Shown here in pieces: positions 17,027-24,660 of a stretch of 64,000 nucleotides of DNA. Under the pieces are notes generated by a model. That model worked only from the letters and a program-made list of their open reading frames with translations. It searched no databases and had not been told where the DNA came from. Position numbers and translations under genes: made by a program. How positions within the stretch are numbered: the stretch's first letter is position 1; the number at the start of each line of letters is the position of its first letter. Source of the stretch: Streptomyces sp. 130. Its GTDB lineage: Bacteria > Actinomycetota > Actinomycetes > Streptomycetales > Streptomycetaceae. Location: positions 1-64,000 of the forward strand of contig NZ_VJNO01000027.1 of assembly GCF_007096885.1 (NCBI RefSeq), in the 5' to 3' direction.

Positions 17027-17524
17027 TCAGGCCAGCAGCGGGGCCAGACCCTCCGGGGAGCGGGCCAGCCTCTCCAGCTCGTCCAGGGCCGCCGCCGCTG
17101 CCGCCGCGGCCTCCGGGTCGCGGCCGGCCAGGCCGCTCGCGGCGAACTCGTCCTCGTCCAGGCGCAGGATCTCCGAGCGGTCGGCCGGCACCCACAGGTC
17201 GAGGTCCAGGTCCTCCACGACCAGTTCGCCGTCCCGGAGCACCGCCGGGCGGGTCACGTCGCAGTACCAGCCCTTGAGTTCGCCCGAGCCGGTGCGGACC
17301 TCCTTCACCGCGAACCAGGCGTTCCGCCAGTAGTGCTCGGTGAAGACGTCGCCCGGCTCGAAGCGGACGAAGCCGAAGTCCCGGACGCCCGGGGCGGCCC
17401 AGGGGGCCCGGACCGTGATCCGGGTCCCGTCGTCGGCGACCGGGACCGCCGGATACCTGATCTTGGTCTTCCCGGCCTTGACCAGGACGACGGTCAGGCC
17501 GGCGTCAGCCGAGCCTGCGGACAT
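17027..17524 (-). CDS. DUF402 domain protein
   Basis: Protein of 165 residues with a DUF402-type beta-barrel: VLVKAGKTKIRYPA, FVRFEPGDVFTEHYWRNAWFAVKEV, LKGWYCDVTRPA and VEDLDLDLWVPADRSEILRLDEDEF. DUF402 proteins related to FomD and to nucleoside-diphosphate phosphatases use clustered acidic residues (here DLDLDLW and DEDEF) to bind metal and hydrolyse phosphate esters. A hydrolase is therefore likely but unproven. The start ATG 17524 overlaps the end of the GNAT gene by 20 bp, so translation is probably coupled. It is convergent with the fusion gene, with 13 bp between stops. Confidence 0.75.
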   Translation of the reverse strand: MSAGSADAGLTVVLVKAGKTKIRYPAVPVADDGTRITVRAPWAAPGVRDFGFVRFEPGDVFTEHYWRNAWFAVKEVRTGSGELKGWYCDVTRPAVLRDGELVVEDLDLDLWVPADRSEILRLDEDEFAASGLAGRDPEAAAAAAAALDELERLARSPEGLAPLLA

Positions 17525-18425
17525 GGCGCACCTCCGTGGCACAGATCTCGTAGCCGAACCAGCGGTTGATCGCCAGCATCGGCCCGTTCCCGGCGTCGTT
17601 CCCGGTGTAGGCGTCGGTGTAGCCGGCGGCGCGCGCCCGGTGCAGCGAGTCGTTCTTCGCGAGCTTGGCGAGGCCGCGGCCCCGGTGCGCCCGGCGGGTG
17701 CCCGTCATCGCCGAGCCGTAGCGGCTCACCCCGTCGGTCCGGGCGGCGCTGAAGGCCGCCACCTCGCCGCCGGCCACCACGACCGAGGTGAGGCCGTGGT
17801 CGAGACCGGGCGCCCGCCAGATCTCGGCGAGCCACTCCTCGTAGTCCCCGAGCCGGGCAGGCGTGTCGCTGGGCTCGTCCGCCGTGGCCTCGGCGTCCGC
17901 CTCGAAGAGCGGGCGCGGATCGTCGGCGAAGTCGGCGCCCGTCCGCAGCTCCACCCCGGGCGGCAGCTCCTGACGCGGCGGCAGCGAGCCGTTCGCCAGG
18001 TCCAGCCGGAGGAAGTGGGCCGGCCGGCTCGGCGTGTAGCCGTGCTTCGCGGCGAACGCCCGGTCGCCGGGCGTGTCCAGGACCCAGGTGTAGACCGACG
18101 TCGCCCCCGCCAGGGCCAGATACTCCTCGGCGGTCCGCAGCAGCAGCGTCCCCGCGCCCCGGCCGGTCCGCTCCGGATGGGTGTAGGGATTGCAGAACGC
18201 CAGTCCCGGCTCCGGGCTCTCGTGGGCCAGGCCCACCTGCGCCGTCCCGATGATCTCGCCGTCCTCCTCGGCGACCAGCATCCGGTACCGCCGGGCCGCC
18301 GGGGCCCCGGCGAGATCGGACACGGCCTGCTCCGGCGTGGTGATCATGTACGGGAGGGCGGCGCGCCGCACCCGCACCCACCCCTCGGCGTCGGCGGGCC
18401 GGAAGTCGCGTACGAGGACAGTCAT
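17505..18425 (-). CDS. Tandem-GNAT acetyltransferase
   Basis: Protein of 306 residues with two GNAT folds. In the N-terminal one (residues 1-150), YRMLVAEEDGEIIGTAQVGL is followed by HPERTGRGAGTLLLRTAEEYL, which carries the R/Q-x-x-G-x-G/A acetyl-CoA motif. In the C-terminal one (residues 155-306), LTSVVVAGGEVAAFSAARTD and THRAHRGRGLAKLAKNDSLHRARAAGY carry a second motif. Double-GNAT proteins include mycothiol synthase MshD, but length and motifs here fit a generic family more than MshD. The acceptor is unknown. It is divergent from a small GntR gene across 69 bp. Confidence 0.8.
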   Translation of the reverse strand: MTVLVRDFRPADAEGWVRVRRAALPYMITTPEQAVSDLAGAPAARRYRMLVAEEDGEIIGTAQVGLAHESPEPGLAFCNPYTHPERTGRGAGTLLLRTAEEYLALAGATSVYTWVLDTPGDRAFAAKHGYTPSRPAHFLRLDLANGSLPPRQELPPGVELRTGADFADDPRPLFEADAEATADEPSDTPARLGDYEEWLAEIWRAPGLDHGLTSVVVAGGEVAAFSAARTDGVSRYGSAMTGTRRAHRGRGLAKLAKNDSLHRARAAGYTDAYTGNDAGNGPMLAINRWFGYEICATEVRHVRRLG

Positions 18426-18494
18426 GCGCCGGACGCTAGCCGCGCCCCGGCCCCGCCCGCCTCCCATTTTCCGCCGGTGGGGGACAATCGGCCC

Positions 18495-18869
18495 GTGACC
18501 CTGAAGATCACTGTGGACCCGGACTCCGGCATCGCCCCGTACGAGCAGCTGCGCACCCAGATCTCCGAACAGGCCCGCTCCGGCGTGCTGCCGGTCGGTC
18601 ACCGGCTCCCGACGGTACGCGGCTTCGCCGGGGAACTGGGACTCGCCGCCAACACGGTCGCCAAGGCGTACCGGGCGCTGGAGGCGGACGGCGTCATCGA
18701 GACCCGCGGCCGCAACGGCACGTTCGTCGCCGCCGCCGGTGACACCGCCGACCGCAACGCCGCCGCCGCGGCCCGCGCGTACGCCGAACAGGCCCGCCGC
18801 CTCGGCCTCTCCCGCGCCCGCACCCTGGAACTCGCCCAGGACGCGGTGCGCGCCGTCTTCGCGGACTGA
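18495..18869 (+). CDS. Small GntR-family regulator (YtrA/YhcF type)
   Basis: DNA-binding protein of 124 residues made of a GntR winged helix (PYEQLRTQISEQARSGVLPVGHRLPTVRGFAGELGLAANTVAKAYRALEADGVIETRGRNGTFV) and a short helical tail for dimerisation. No effector domain is present, as in the YtrA subfamily, whose members often control ABC transporters. Start GTG 18495, giving MTLKITVDPDSGIAPYEQL. It diverges from the GNAT-DUF402 pair across 69 bp, so it may control that pair and itself. Confidence 0.85.
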   Translation: MTLKITVDPDSGIAPYEQLRTQISEQARSGVLPVGHRLPTVRGFAGELGLAANTVAKAYRALEADGVIETRGRNGTFVAAAGDTADRNAAAAARAYAEQARRLGLSRARTLELAQDAVRAVFAD

Positions 18870-19053
18870 GTACGGCCCCGGCGAGATCCCGGGCCGGCAC
18901 GTGCGCCCCGTCCGCGAGTTGACGGGGCGTCCGGTCATGAGCGCGTCGGCAAAAGCTCACCCGTTCGACTTGGCATGAACACTTCCGGAAAGGGGGCCCG
19001 CGCTGCTACCACTGGGTAGGCAGAGATCCTGCCGGCCGCTCAAGGGAGATTCC

Positions 19054-19854
19054 GTGAAACTGTCCAGACTTGTGGCCTTCTCGTCCTCGCTCCTGCTCGG
19101 CGCCGTCATCGCCCTGACCGGGGCCGCCACCGCGAACGCCGCATCCTCCGTCGACTACGTCGCCCTCGGGGACTCGTACTCCTCCGGCGTCGGCTCCGGG
19201 AGTTACATCAGCTCCAGCGGGGACTGCAAGCGCAGCACCCTCGCCTACCCCTCCCTCTGGGCCTCCGCCCACTCGCCCGCGTCCTTCTCCTTCACCGCCT
19301 GCTCCGGGGCGCGTACCGGCGATGTGATCGCCGGTCAGCTCGGGCCGCTCAACTCCTCCACCGACCTCGTCTCGATCTCCATCGGCGGCAACGACGCGGG
19401 CTTCTCCGACGTCATGACGACCTGTGTCCTCCAGTCGGAGACCACCTGCCTCAACCGCATCGCCACCGCCCGCAGCTACGTGGACACCACGCTGCCCGGC
19501 AAGCTGGACTCGGTGTACGACGCGATCGAGGCCAAGGCCCCCGCCGCCCATGTCGTCGTCCTCGGCTACCCGCGCTTCTACAAGATCGGCGGCAGCTGCA
19601 TCGTCGGACTGAGCGACAAGGTGCGCAGTGCCATCAACGGCGCCGCCGACTACCTCAACGCGGCCACCGCCAAGCGCGCCGCCGACCACGGCTTCAGCTT
19701 CGGCGACGTCACCAGCACCTTCGCCGGGCACGAGATCTGCTCCGGAAGCGCCTGGCTGCACAGCCTCAACTGGCTGAACATCGGCGAGTCGTACCACCCC
19801 TTCGCCGCCGGGCAGTCCGGTGGCTACCTGCCGGTCCTGAACGCCCTCGACTGA
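19054..19854 (+). CDS. Secreted SGNH/GDSL-type esterase or lipase
   Basis: Secreted hydrolase of 266 residues with a Sec signal peptide (MKLSRLVAFSSSLLLGAVIALTG...ANA). The SGNH blocks are block I YVALGDSYSSGVG (nucleophile Ser), block II Gly in CSGARTGDVIAGQ, block III ISIGGNDAGFSD (Asn), and block V SYHPFAAGQ (His). Six Cys in the mature part fit three disulfides, as in the Streptomyces rimosus and S. coelicolor GDSL lipases it resembles. It probably releases fatty acids from extracellular lipids or esters. GTG 19054 is preceded by AAGGGAG. A hairpin terminator follows directly. Confidence 0.9.
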   Translation: MKLSRLVAFSSSLLLGAVIALTGAATANAASSVDYVALGDSYSSGVGSGSYISSSGDCKRSTLAYPSLWASAHSPASFSFTACSGARTGDVIAGQLGPLNSSTDLVSISIGGNDAGFSDVMTTCVLQSETTCLNRIATARSYVDTTLPGKLDSVYDAIEAKAPAAHVVVLGYPRFYKIGGSCIVGLSDKVRSAINGAADYLNAATAKRAADHGFSFGDVTSTFAGHEICSGSAWLHSLNWLNIGESYHPFAAGQSGGYLPVLNALD

Positions 19855-19860
19855 GCCCGC

Positions 19861-19884
19861 GGCGCGCCCCGGGCGGGGCGCGCC
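19861..19884 (+). terminator. Hairpin terminator after SGNH esterase
   Basis: Perfect 10-bp stem GGCGCGCCCC / GGGGCGCGCC with a GGGC loop, seven bases after the stop codon. Confidence 0.8.
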
Positions 19885-20038
19885 CGCCAACTCGCCCCGG
19901 ACCCGGGCGGATTCACCGACGCTTCGTCAACCTCCGTATATGTGTGCGCAATCCCGCTCCCGGGATACACGAGTGTCGGTGGCAGGCGATAGGGTTAACC
20001 TGCCCGGGCCGAGTGCCCTCGTACGGGTGGGGAGTGAC

Positions 20039-20302
20039 ATGGAACAGATAACGGTGCGCAGCAGGGCGCGCGTACCTGCCATTACCTGCGGGAGCGGTGC
20101 GACGAGTTCGCGCCTCGACCGCCATCTCGCGGTGCTGGGCGGCCCGGTCGTGCCGCAGCGCGAGGCGGCGGAGGCGACACTGCTGATGCGCGAACTGACC
20201 TCGCGCGACGCCGGACACGCCCGGCGCAGCCGGAGCGCGCGGGTGTCGCTCTTCGCGCCACTGCGCCGGCTGCGGCGCTCGCTCTTCGGCAGCCGCCACT
20301 GA
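20039..20302 (+). CDS. Small basic hypothetical protein (87 aa)
   Basis: Short protein starting MEQITVRSRARVPAITCGSG and ending in an Arg-rich stretch (RRSRSARVSLFAPLRRLRRSLFGSRH). I do not recognise a family. The start ATG 20039 has GTGGGGAGTG upstream, and an AT-richer promoter-like stretch (about 19915-20000) precedes it. The middle (LDRHLAVLGGPVVPQREAAEATLLMRELTSRD) looks like ordinary protein rather than shadow sequence. The basic C-terminus could bind nucleic acid or the membrane surface. It sits alone between terminator and TetR gene. Confidence 0.6.
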   Translation: MEQITVRSRARVPAITCGSGATSSRLDRHLAVLGGPVVPQREAAEATLLMRELTSRDAGHARRSRSARVSLFAPLRRLRRSLFGSRH

Positions 20303-20441
20303 CCCGATCGCGGTCCCGACTCCCGCAGCGCGCTGCTGCCCGCTCTTCCGTCATCCCCGGAGCCGGCAGTGGCGCGTCGCCATGTCCGCGCCCGGTCACA
20401 CACCGTGTCCGACAGGCCCGCATGGGTACCGAGGTAATTCG

Positions 20442-21113
20442 ATGCCGAACTACTTCTACACTGTGCCCATGCCCGAGAAGCGAGCCGCGCGCCTGCGCCC
20501 CGAGGAACGAAGGGCGCAATTGGTGGCGATTGGCGTGGACATGCTCGCCGATTGCTCCCTGGACGAGCTCTCCACCGATGCCGTGGCCCGGCGGGCCGGC
20601 ATATCGCGCGGCCTGCTCTTCCACTATTTCGACTCCAAACGCGACTTCTACCGGTCCGTGGTGCGCCAGGAGTGCGACGACTTCGCCGCCGCCACCGCAC
20701 CCGACGCCTCCCTGGACCCGGTCGCCTGGATGCGCGCGTTCATCGCCGGCCTCGTCGCGTACGTGACCGGGCGCCGCAAGGTCTACCGCGCCCTCGTCCG
20801 GGGCGCCGCCGGCAGCCACCCCGCCGCCGGCGACATCGTGGAGGCCACCCGCGCCACCCTCGTCCGCCGGATCGTGGAGGGGCGGCGCCGGCTCGGGATG
20901 GAGCCGTCGCCCCGGCTGACCCTGGCCGCCCGGGCCTGGCTCGCCTTCGCCGAGGAGGCGGTCTCCGGCTGGCCGCTGGACGAGCCGGACGCCCTGGACG
21001 AGCTCCGCGCCTTCCTGGAGACGGGCTTCGTCCGCCTGCTCGGCGACCTGGACCGGCCGGCTGCCCTGGCCGACCGGGGCGCGCCCGGCCCCGCTCACAG
21101 CAGCGCGAACTGA
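20442..21113 (+). CDS. TetR-family transcriptional regulator
   Basis: Repressor-type protein of about 223 residues. The helix-turn-helix reads LVAIGVDMLADCSLDELSTDAVARRAGISRGLLFHYFDSKRDFYRSVV. The C-terminal ligand-binding half is helical (WMRAFIAGLVAYVTGRRKVYRALVRGAAG). Start ATG 20442 has GAGG seven bases upstream. ATG 20469 (MPEKRAARL) is a good alternative and could be leaderless, as TACACT lies just before it. The 3' end overlaps the convergent ISP-like gene by 19 bp. Its target is unknown; none of the three repeated operators in this window adjoins it. Confidence 0.85.
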   Translation: MPNYFYTVPMPEKRAARLRPEERRAQLVAIGVDMLADCSLDELSTDAVARRAGISRGLLFHYFDSKRDFYRSVVRQECDDFAAATAPDASLDPVAWMRAFIAGLVAYVTGRRKVYRALVRGAAGSHPAAGDIVEATRATLVRRIVEGRRRLGMEPSPRLTLAARAWLAFAEEAVSGWPLDEPDALDELRAFLETGFVRLLGDLDRPAALADRGAPGPAHSSAN

Positions 21114-22375
21114 CCGTCCGGCCCCTCCTCCTGATGGTCCAGGACCGAAGCGGGCCGCCGGGCCGGCTCCCCGACCGGCAGCACCCCCGCCGCCCGCAGC
21201 TCGTCCTCGCCGGTCCCCGGGCCCGCCGCCAGCGCCCCGGCCAGCTCCTCCTGACGGGGCCGCAGCTCGGCGAGGAGCGCGAGGAGCGTGACCAGGTCCA
21301 GCAGCTCCGAGGTCCACTCCTGCGGCCAGGCGCGCGGCCGGACCGCGTCGAGCCCCGCCGCGTCCGCCCCCGGCGCCCCGCACACCGCCGCCCGCCGCTC
21401 GAACCACAGCTCCAGGGTCCGCACCCCGCTCACCCGGAACTCCCACGCACCGGCGGGCACCGGCGAGACGCGGCCGGTGCCGAGCGCGAGCACCCGCTCC
21501 CCGGCGTCGTACGACAGGGGCACCGGGACCGGCGGGACGGCCGCCCGCACATAGGGGCGCTGCCCGCCCGGCAGCCGGGGGCGCTCGGCCCCGCGCGCCC
21601 CGCGCAGCTGGAGCCGCAGCAGCTCGCGGCCAAGCTCCACCCCCTCCGCCCAGCGCGCCGCGTCCGCCGGGAGCGGGACCACGCAGCCGGCCGGTGAGGG
21701 GCGGGCCGCGGCCAGAATCCAGGCGAGCACCGACTCGGCGGTGACCGCCTGCCCGTACCGGGCGCGCAGCACGGGGAGCAGGCCGGGGGCGAGGTTGGGT
21801 TCGAGGCCGCCGGGGCGGCGGTACAGCGGGCGGACCCGGCCCGGGCGGCCGGCGGGGGAGTGGCCGTCGGGCAGCAGGGCCGTCACCGACACGGCGGGGC
21901 CCGGATCGTTCGGCACCCGGCCGTGCTCGACCAGGAAGAGCTGGTGGTCGTCGGCGACCCGCCACAGCTCGGGCCGGGCCACGTCGATGAGACGGTGGTC
22001 GGGGATCAGCCACTGTTCGTCGTACGGCCCGTGCGCGATCCGCACCGGCTCGGGGCAGGGGCCCGTCTCGCGGGCGAAGCGGCCGGTGCCGCCGGACCGG
22101 CCGGGCAGGGCGGTCACGGCGGTGTGCTGCGTACGGGCGCGGGTCGGGGCGAACAGCCGCTCGCGCTCCTCGCCGGACGCCCGCACCAGACGGTCCCAGC
22201 GGGCCCGCAGGGACGCCGCGTCGGGGGCGGTCACCCAGGTGCGCCCGGTGCGCACCGGCCGGACCGACCAGGGCATGAGGTCGTCCAGGAGGGGACCGCG
22301 CGGGCCCTCGCCGGACCCGGCCGCTGCCGGTGCTGCCACCGTGTCGTCCTCCCCGCCTGCCGCCTTCCCCGGCAT
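21095..22375 (-). CDS. Orphan type ISP restriction-modification specificity-domain protein
   Basis: Protein of 426 residues resembling the C-terminal target-recognition part of type ISP (LlaBIII-like) restriction-modification enzymes, as found alone in many Streptomyces. Recognised blocks are MPWSVRPVRTGRTWVTAPD, GPCPEPVRIAHGPYDEQWLIPDHRLIDVARPELWRVADDHQLFLVE and RPGRVRPLYRRPGGLEPNLAPGLL. No nuclease, helicase or methyltransferase motif (such as NPPY) is present and none is encoded nearby, so restriction cannot be carried out by this gene alone. ATG 22375 is the first good start but lacks a clear RBS; MPWSVRPV (near 22278) is an alternative. It follows the GntR gene on the same strand by 8 bp. 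Confidence 0.65.
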   Translation of the reverse strand: MPGKAAGGEDDTVAAPAAAGSGEGPRGPLLDDLMPWSVRPVRTGRTWVTAPDAASLRARWDRLVRASGEERERLFAPTRARTQHTAVTALPGRSGGTGRFARETGPCPEPVRIAHGPYDEQWLIPDHRLIDVARPELWRVADDHQLFLVEHGRVPNDPGPAVSVTALLPDGHSPAGRPGRVRPLYRRPGGLEPNLAPGLLPVLRARYGQAVTAESVLAWILAAARPSPAGCVVPLPADAARWAEGVELGRELLRLQLRGARGAERPRLPGGQRPYVRAAVPPVPVPLSYDAGERVLALGTGRVSPVPAGAWEFRVSGVRTLELWFERRAAVCGAPGADAAGLDAVRPRAWPQEWTSELLDLVTLLALLAELRPRQEELAGALAAGPGTGEDELRAAGVLPVGEPARRPASVLDHQEEGPDGQFALL

Positions 22376-22383
22376 CGTAGGAC

Positions 22384-23169
22384 TCAGTGGGCCTCCACCG
22401 TCACCGAGAACGAGAACCGGTCGCCCCGGTAGTGGATCCGGGCCACGTCGACCACCCGGCCGCTCTCGTCGTACGTGATGCCCGTGTAGTACAGGATCGG
22501 GCTCAGCAGCGGGACGCCCAGCAGTTCGGCGGTGGCCGGGTCGGCGAGGCGGGCCTCGACCGTGTCGGTGATCCGGGAGATCGGGACGCCCACCCGGTCG
22601 CGCAGCACCTTGGTCATCGGCCACCGGTCGAGGTCCGCCGCGTCCAACTCCGCCGCGACCTCCGGGTGCACCCAGTTCTGCGCCCAGTTGGTGGGCTCGC
22701 CGGTCGTCCCGTCGCACCGCAGCCGGCGGTAGCCGACGACCTCCGCGCACCCCGGGAAGTGCTCGGCCACCTCGACCGGGACCGGGACCGGGCCGTGGCC
22801 GAGCAGCGTGGAGCGCTCGCCCGACTGCTGGGCGACGATCGCGTCGATCGAGCCGAGCAGCCGGACCGGCGCGCTCCGGCGGGCGTGCGGCTCGATGAAC
22901 GTGCCGCGCCGCCGGTGCCGGCTGATCAGGCCCTCCGCCTCCAGCTCCTTGAGCGCCTGGCGCATGGTCAGCACGCTCACCCCGTAGTGCGCCGCGAGCT
23001 GCTCCTCGGTGGGCAGCCGCAGCGTGGCGTCCGGGGAGCGGCCCAGTATGGACGCCCGCAGCGACTGCGAGACCTGGTACCACAGCGGCAGCTTGCGGTT
23101 CAGGACCAGCGAGTCGGGTGCGAAGGCGGTGCCCCGGGGCGCGGGGCTGTTCGCAGCGGGCTGCGGCAC
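22384..23169 (-). CDS. GntR-family regulator with UTRA domain (HutC type)
   Basis: Regulator of 261 residues. The winged helix (residues about 30-95) reads LWYQVSQSLRASILGRSPDATLRLPTEEQLAAHYGVSVLTMRQALKELEAEGLISRHRRRGTFI. The UTRA ligand-binding domain (about 105-255) includes YRRLRCDGTTGEPTNWAQNWVHPE and the C-terminal YDESGRVVDVARIHYRGDRFSFSV. HutC-type proteins commonly respond to catabolic intermediates. It ends next to, and is on the same strand as, homogentisate dioxygenase 43 bp upstream, so it probably controls that gene. An inverted repeat in the hmgA promoter is a candidate site. Confidence 0.87.
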   Translation of the reverse strand: MPQPAANSPAPRGTAFAPDSLVLNRKLPLWYQVSQSLRASILGRSPDATLRLPTEEQLAAHYGVSVLTMRQALKELEAEGLISRHRRRGTFIEPHARRSAPVRLLGSIDAIVAQQSGERSTLLGHGPVPVPVEVAEHFPGCAEVVGYRRLRCDGTTGEPTNWAQNWVHPEVAAELDAADLDRWPMTKVLRDRVGVPISRITDTVEARLADPATAELLGVPLLSPILYYTGITYDESGRVVDVARIHYRGDRFSFSVTVEAH

Positions 23170-23212
23170 CTGGTCCTCCTGCGTGCGTCGTCGCCGGCCC
23201 CGGCGGGGACCG

Positions 23213-24541
23213 TCACGGCCTGAAGTTGCGGCTCAGACCCTGCCATACGTCGTCGTAGCCCCGCTGCAGGTGGTCCGCCGTCGTGGCCTGCGCGGTCGCG
23301 GTGACCGGCCAGCGGGTCTCGAACATGAAGGCGAGGCCGTCGTCGATCTTCTGCGGCTTCAGCTCGGCCGCGCTCGCCTTCTCGAAGGTCTCCCGGTCCG
23401 GGCCGTGCGCGGACATCATGGTGTGGAGCGAGCCGCCGCCGGGCACGAAGCCGCCCTTCCCGGCCGTCTTCGCGTCGTACGCGCCCTCGATCAGGCCCAT
23501 GTACTCGCTCATCACGTTGCGGTGGAAGTACGGCGGGCGGAAGGTGTCCTCGCCGACCAGCCAGCGCGGGGCGAACACCACGAAGTCGACCCCGGCCAGG
23601 CCCGGCGTGTCCGAGGGCGAGGTCAGCACCGTGAAGATCGACGGGTCCGGGTGGTCGTAGCTGATCGAGCCGATGACGTTGAACCGGTGCAGGTCGTAGA
23701 CGTACGGGGTGTGGTTGCCGTGCCAGGCGACGACGTCGAGCGGGGAGTGGTCGTAGGTCGCCGTCCAGAGGTTGCCGCAGTACTTGTTGATCACCTCGAC
23801 CGGGCGCTCCACGTCCTCGTACGCGGCGACCGGGGCGAGGAAGTCCCGCGCGTTGGCGAGGCCGTTGGCGCCGATCGGGCCGAGGTCCGGGAGCGTGAAC
23901 GGGCGGCCGTAGTTCTCGCAGACGTAACCCCGGGCGGTCTCGTCGAGCAGCTCGACCCGGAAGCGGACGCCGCGCGGGATCAGGGCGACGTGCCCGGGCT
24001 CGGCGCGCAGCAGGCCCAGTTCGGTGCGCAGGAGCAGCCCGCCCTGCTGGGGGACGATCAGCAGCTCCCCGTCGCTGTCGCTGAACACCCGGTCCGTCAT
24101 CGCCGCGTTGGCGTGGTAGAGGTGCACCGCCATGCCGGCGCGCTGCGTCACGTCGCCGTTGCCGCCCAGGGTCCACAGGCCCGCCACGAAGTCCGTGCCG
24201 GGCGCGGGCTCGGGCAGCGGGTCCCAGCGCAGCCGGTTCGGGTCGGGCACGGTCTCGGTGAACGGGGCCGAGCGCAGCGCGCCGTTGTCCGTGCGGACGA
24301 ACGGGGGATGGGCCGCCGAGGGGCGGATGCGGTACAGCCAGCTGCGGTGGTTGTGGGCGCGGGGCTCGGTGAACGCGGACCCGCTCAGCTGCTCCGCGTA
24401 CAGCCCCAGGGGGGCGCGCTGCGGCGAGTTGCGCCCGTGCGGGAGCGCTCCCGGCACCGCTTCCGAGCTGTGCTGATTCCCGAAACCGGTGGAGTACTCA
24501 AGCCCCTCCGCCGTCTTCCTGGCCTGCTCGATGCCGCCCAT
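23213..24541 (-). CDS. hmgA: Homogentisate 1,2-dioxygenase
   Basis: Cytosolic iron(II) dioxygenase of 442 residues that opens the ring of homogentisate to maleylacetoacetate in tyrosine and phenylalanine degradation. The sequence matches the family along its full length: YSTGFGNQHSSEAVPGALP, AHNHRSWLYRIRPS, YCGNLWTATYDHSPLDVVAWHGNHTPYVYDL, and FRPPYFHRNVMSEYMGLIEGAYDAK, which holds the His and Glu ligands. SLHTMMSAHGPDRETFEKAS supplies the last His ligand. Start ATG 24541 gives MGGIEQARK; an 11-residue longer start at 24574 would run through the promoter -10 element. Maleylacetoacetate isomerase and fumarylacetoacetase genes are not adjacent. Confidence 0.95.
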   Translation of the reverse strand: MGGIEQARKTAEGLEYSTGFGNQHSSEAVPGALPHGRNSPQRAPLGLYAEQLSGSAFTEPRAHNHRSWLYRIRPSAAHPPFVRTDNGALRSAPFTETVPDPNRLRWDPLPEPAPGTDFVAGLWTLGGNGDVTQRAGMAVHLYHANAAMTDRVFSDSDGELLIVPQQGGLLLRTELGLLRAEPGHVALIPRGVRFRVELLDETARGYVCENYGRPFTLPDLGPIGANGLANARDFLAPVAAYEDVERPVEVINKYCGNLWTATYDHSPLDVVAWHGNHTPYVYDLHRFNVIGSISYDHPDPSIFTVLTSPSDTPGLAGVDFVVFAPRWLVGEDTFRPPYFHRNVMSEYMGLIEGAYDAKTAGKGGFVPGGGSLHTMMSAHGPDRETFEKASAAELKPQKIDDGLAFMFETRWPVTATAQATTADHLQRGYDDVWQGLSRNFRP

Positions 24542-24560
24542 GTGCGCTCCCGTCCGAAGG

Positions 24561-24602
24561 AATCCTATGCACAACCGTAGGAATGGAAGCGTGGCGAGTC
24601 AA
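24561..24602 (-). promoter_or_regulatory. hmgA promoter with overlapping inverted repeat
   Basis: On the minus strand TTGACT (24602-24597), a 17-bp spacer and TACGGT (24579-24574) form a good vegetative promoter. The inverted repeat ATTCCTA...TAGGATT (about 24561-24584) covers the -10 element. It suits repression by the neighbouring HutC-type GntR protein, which is inference. Confidence 0.65.
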
Positions 24603-24660
24603 CGGCATTCGTCGTGCAGAAGGGGTTCAAAAAGCTGAACATTGCTCTACTCTCCGGCAC

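Noticed and set aside
21095..23169. A restriction-modification locus
   Set aside because: Only a specificity-like domain is present. No nuclease, helicase or methyltransferase gene accompanies it, and the adjacent gene is a HutC-type regulator.
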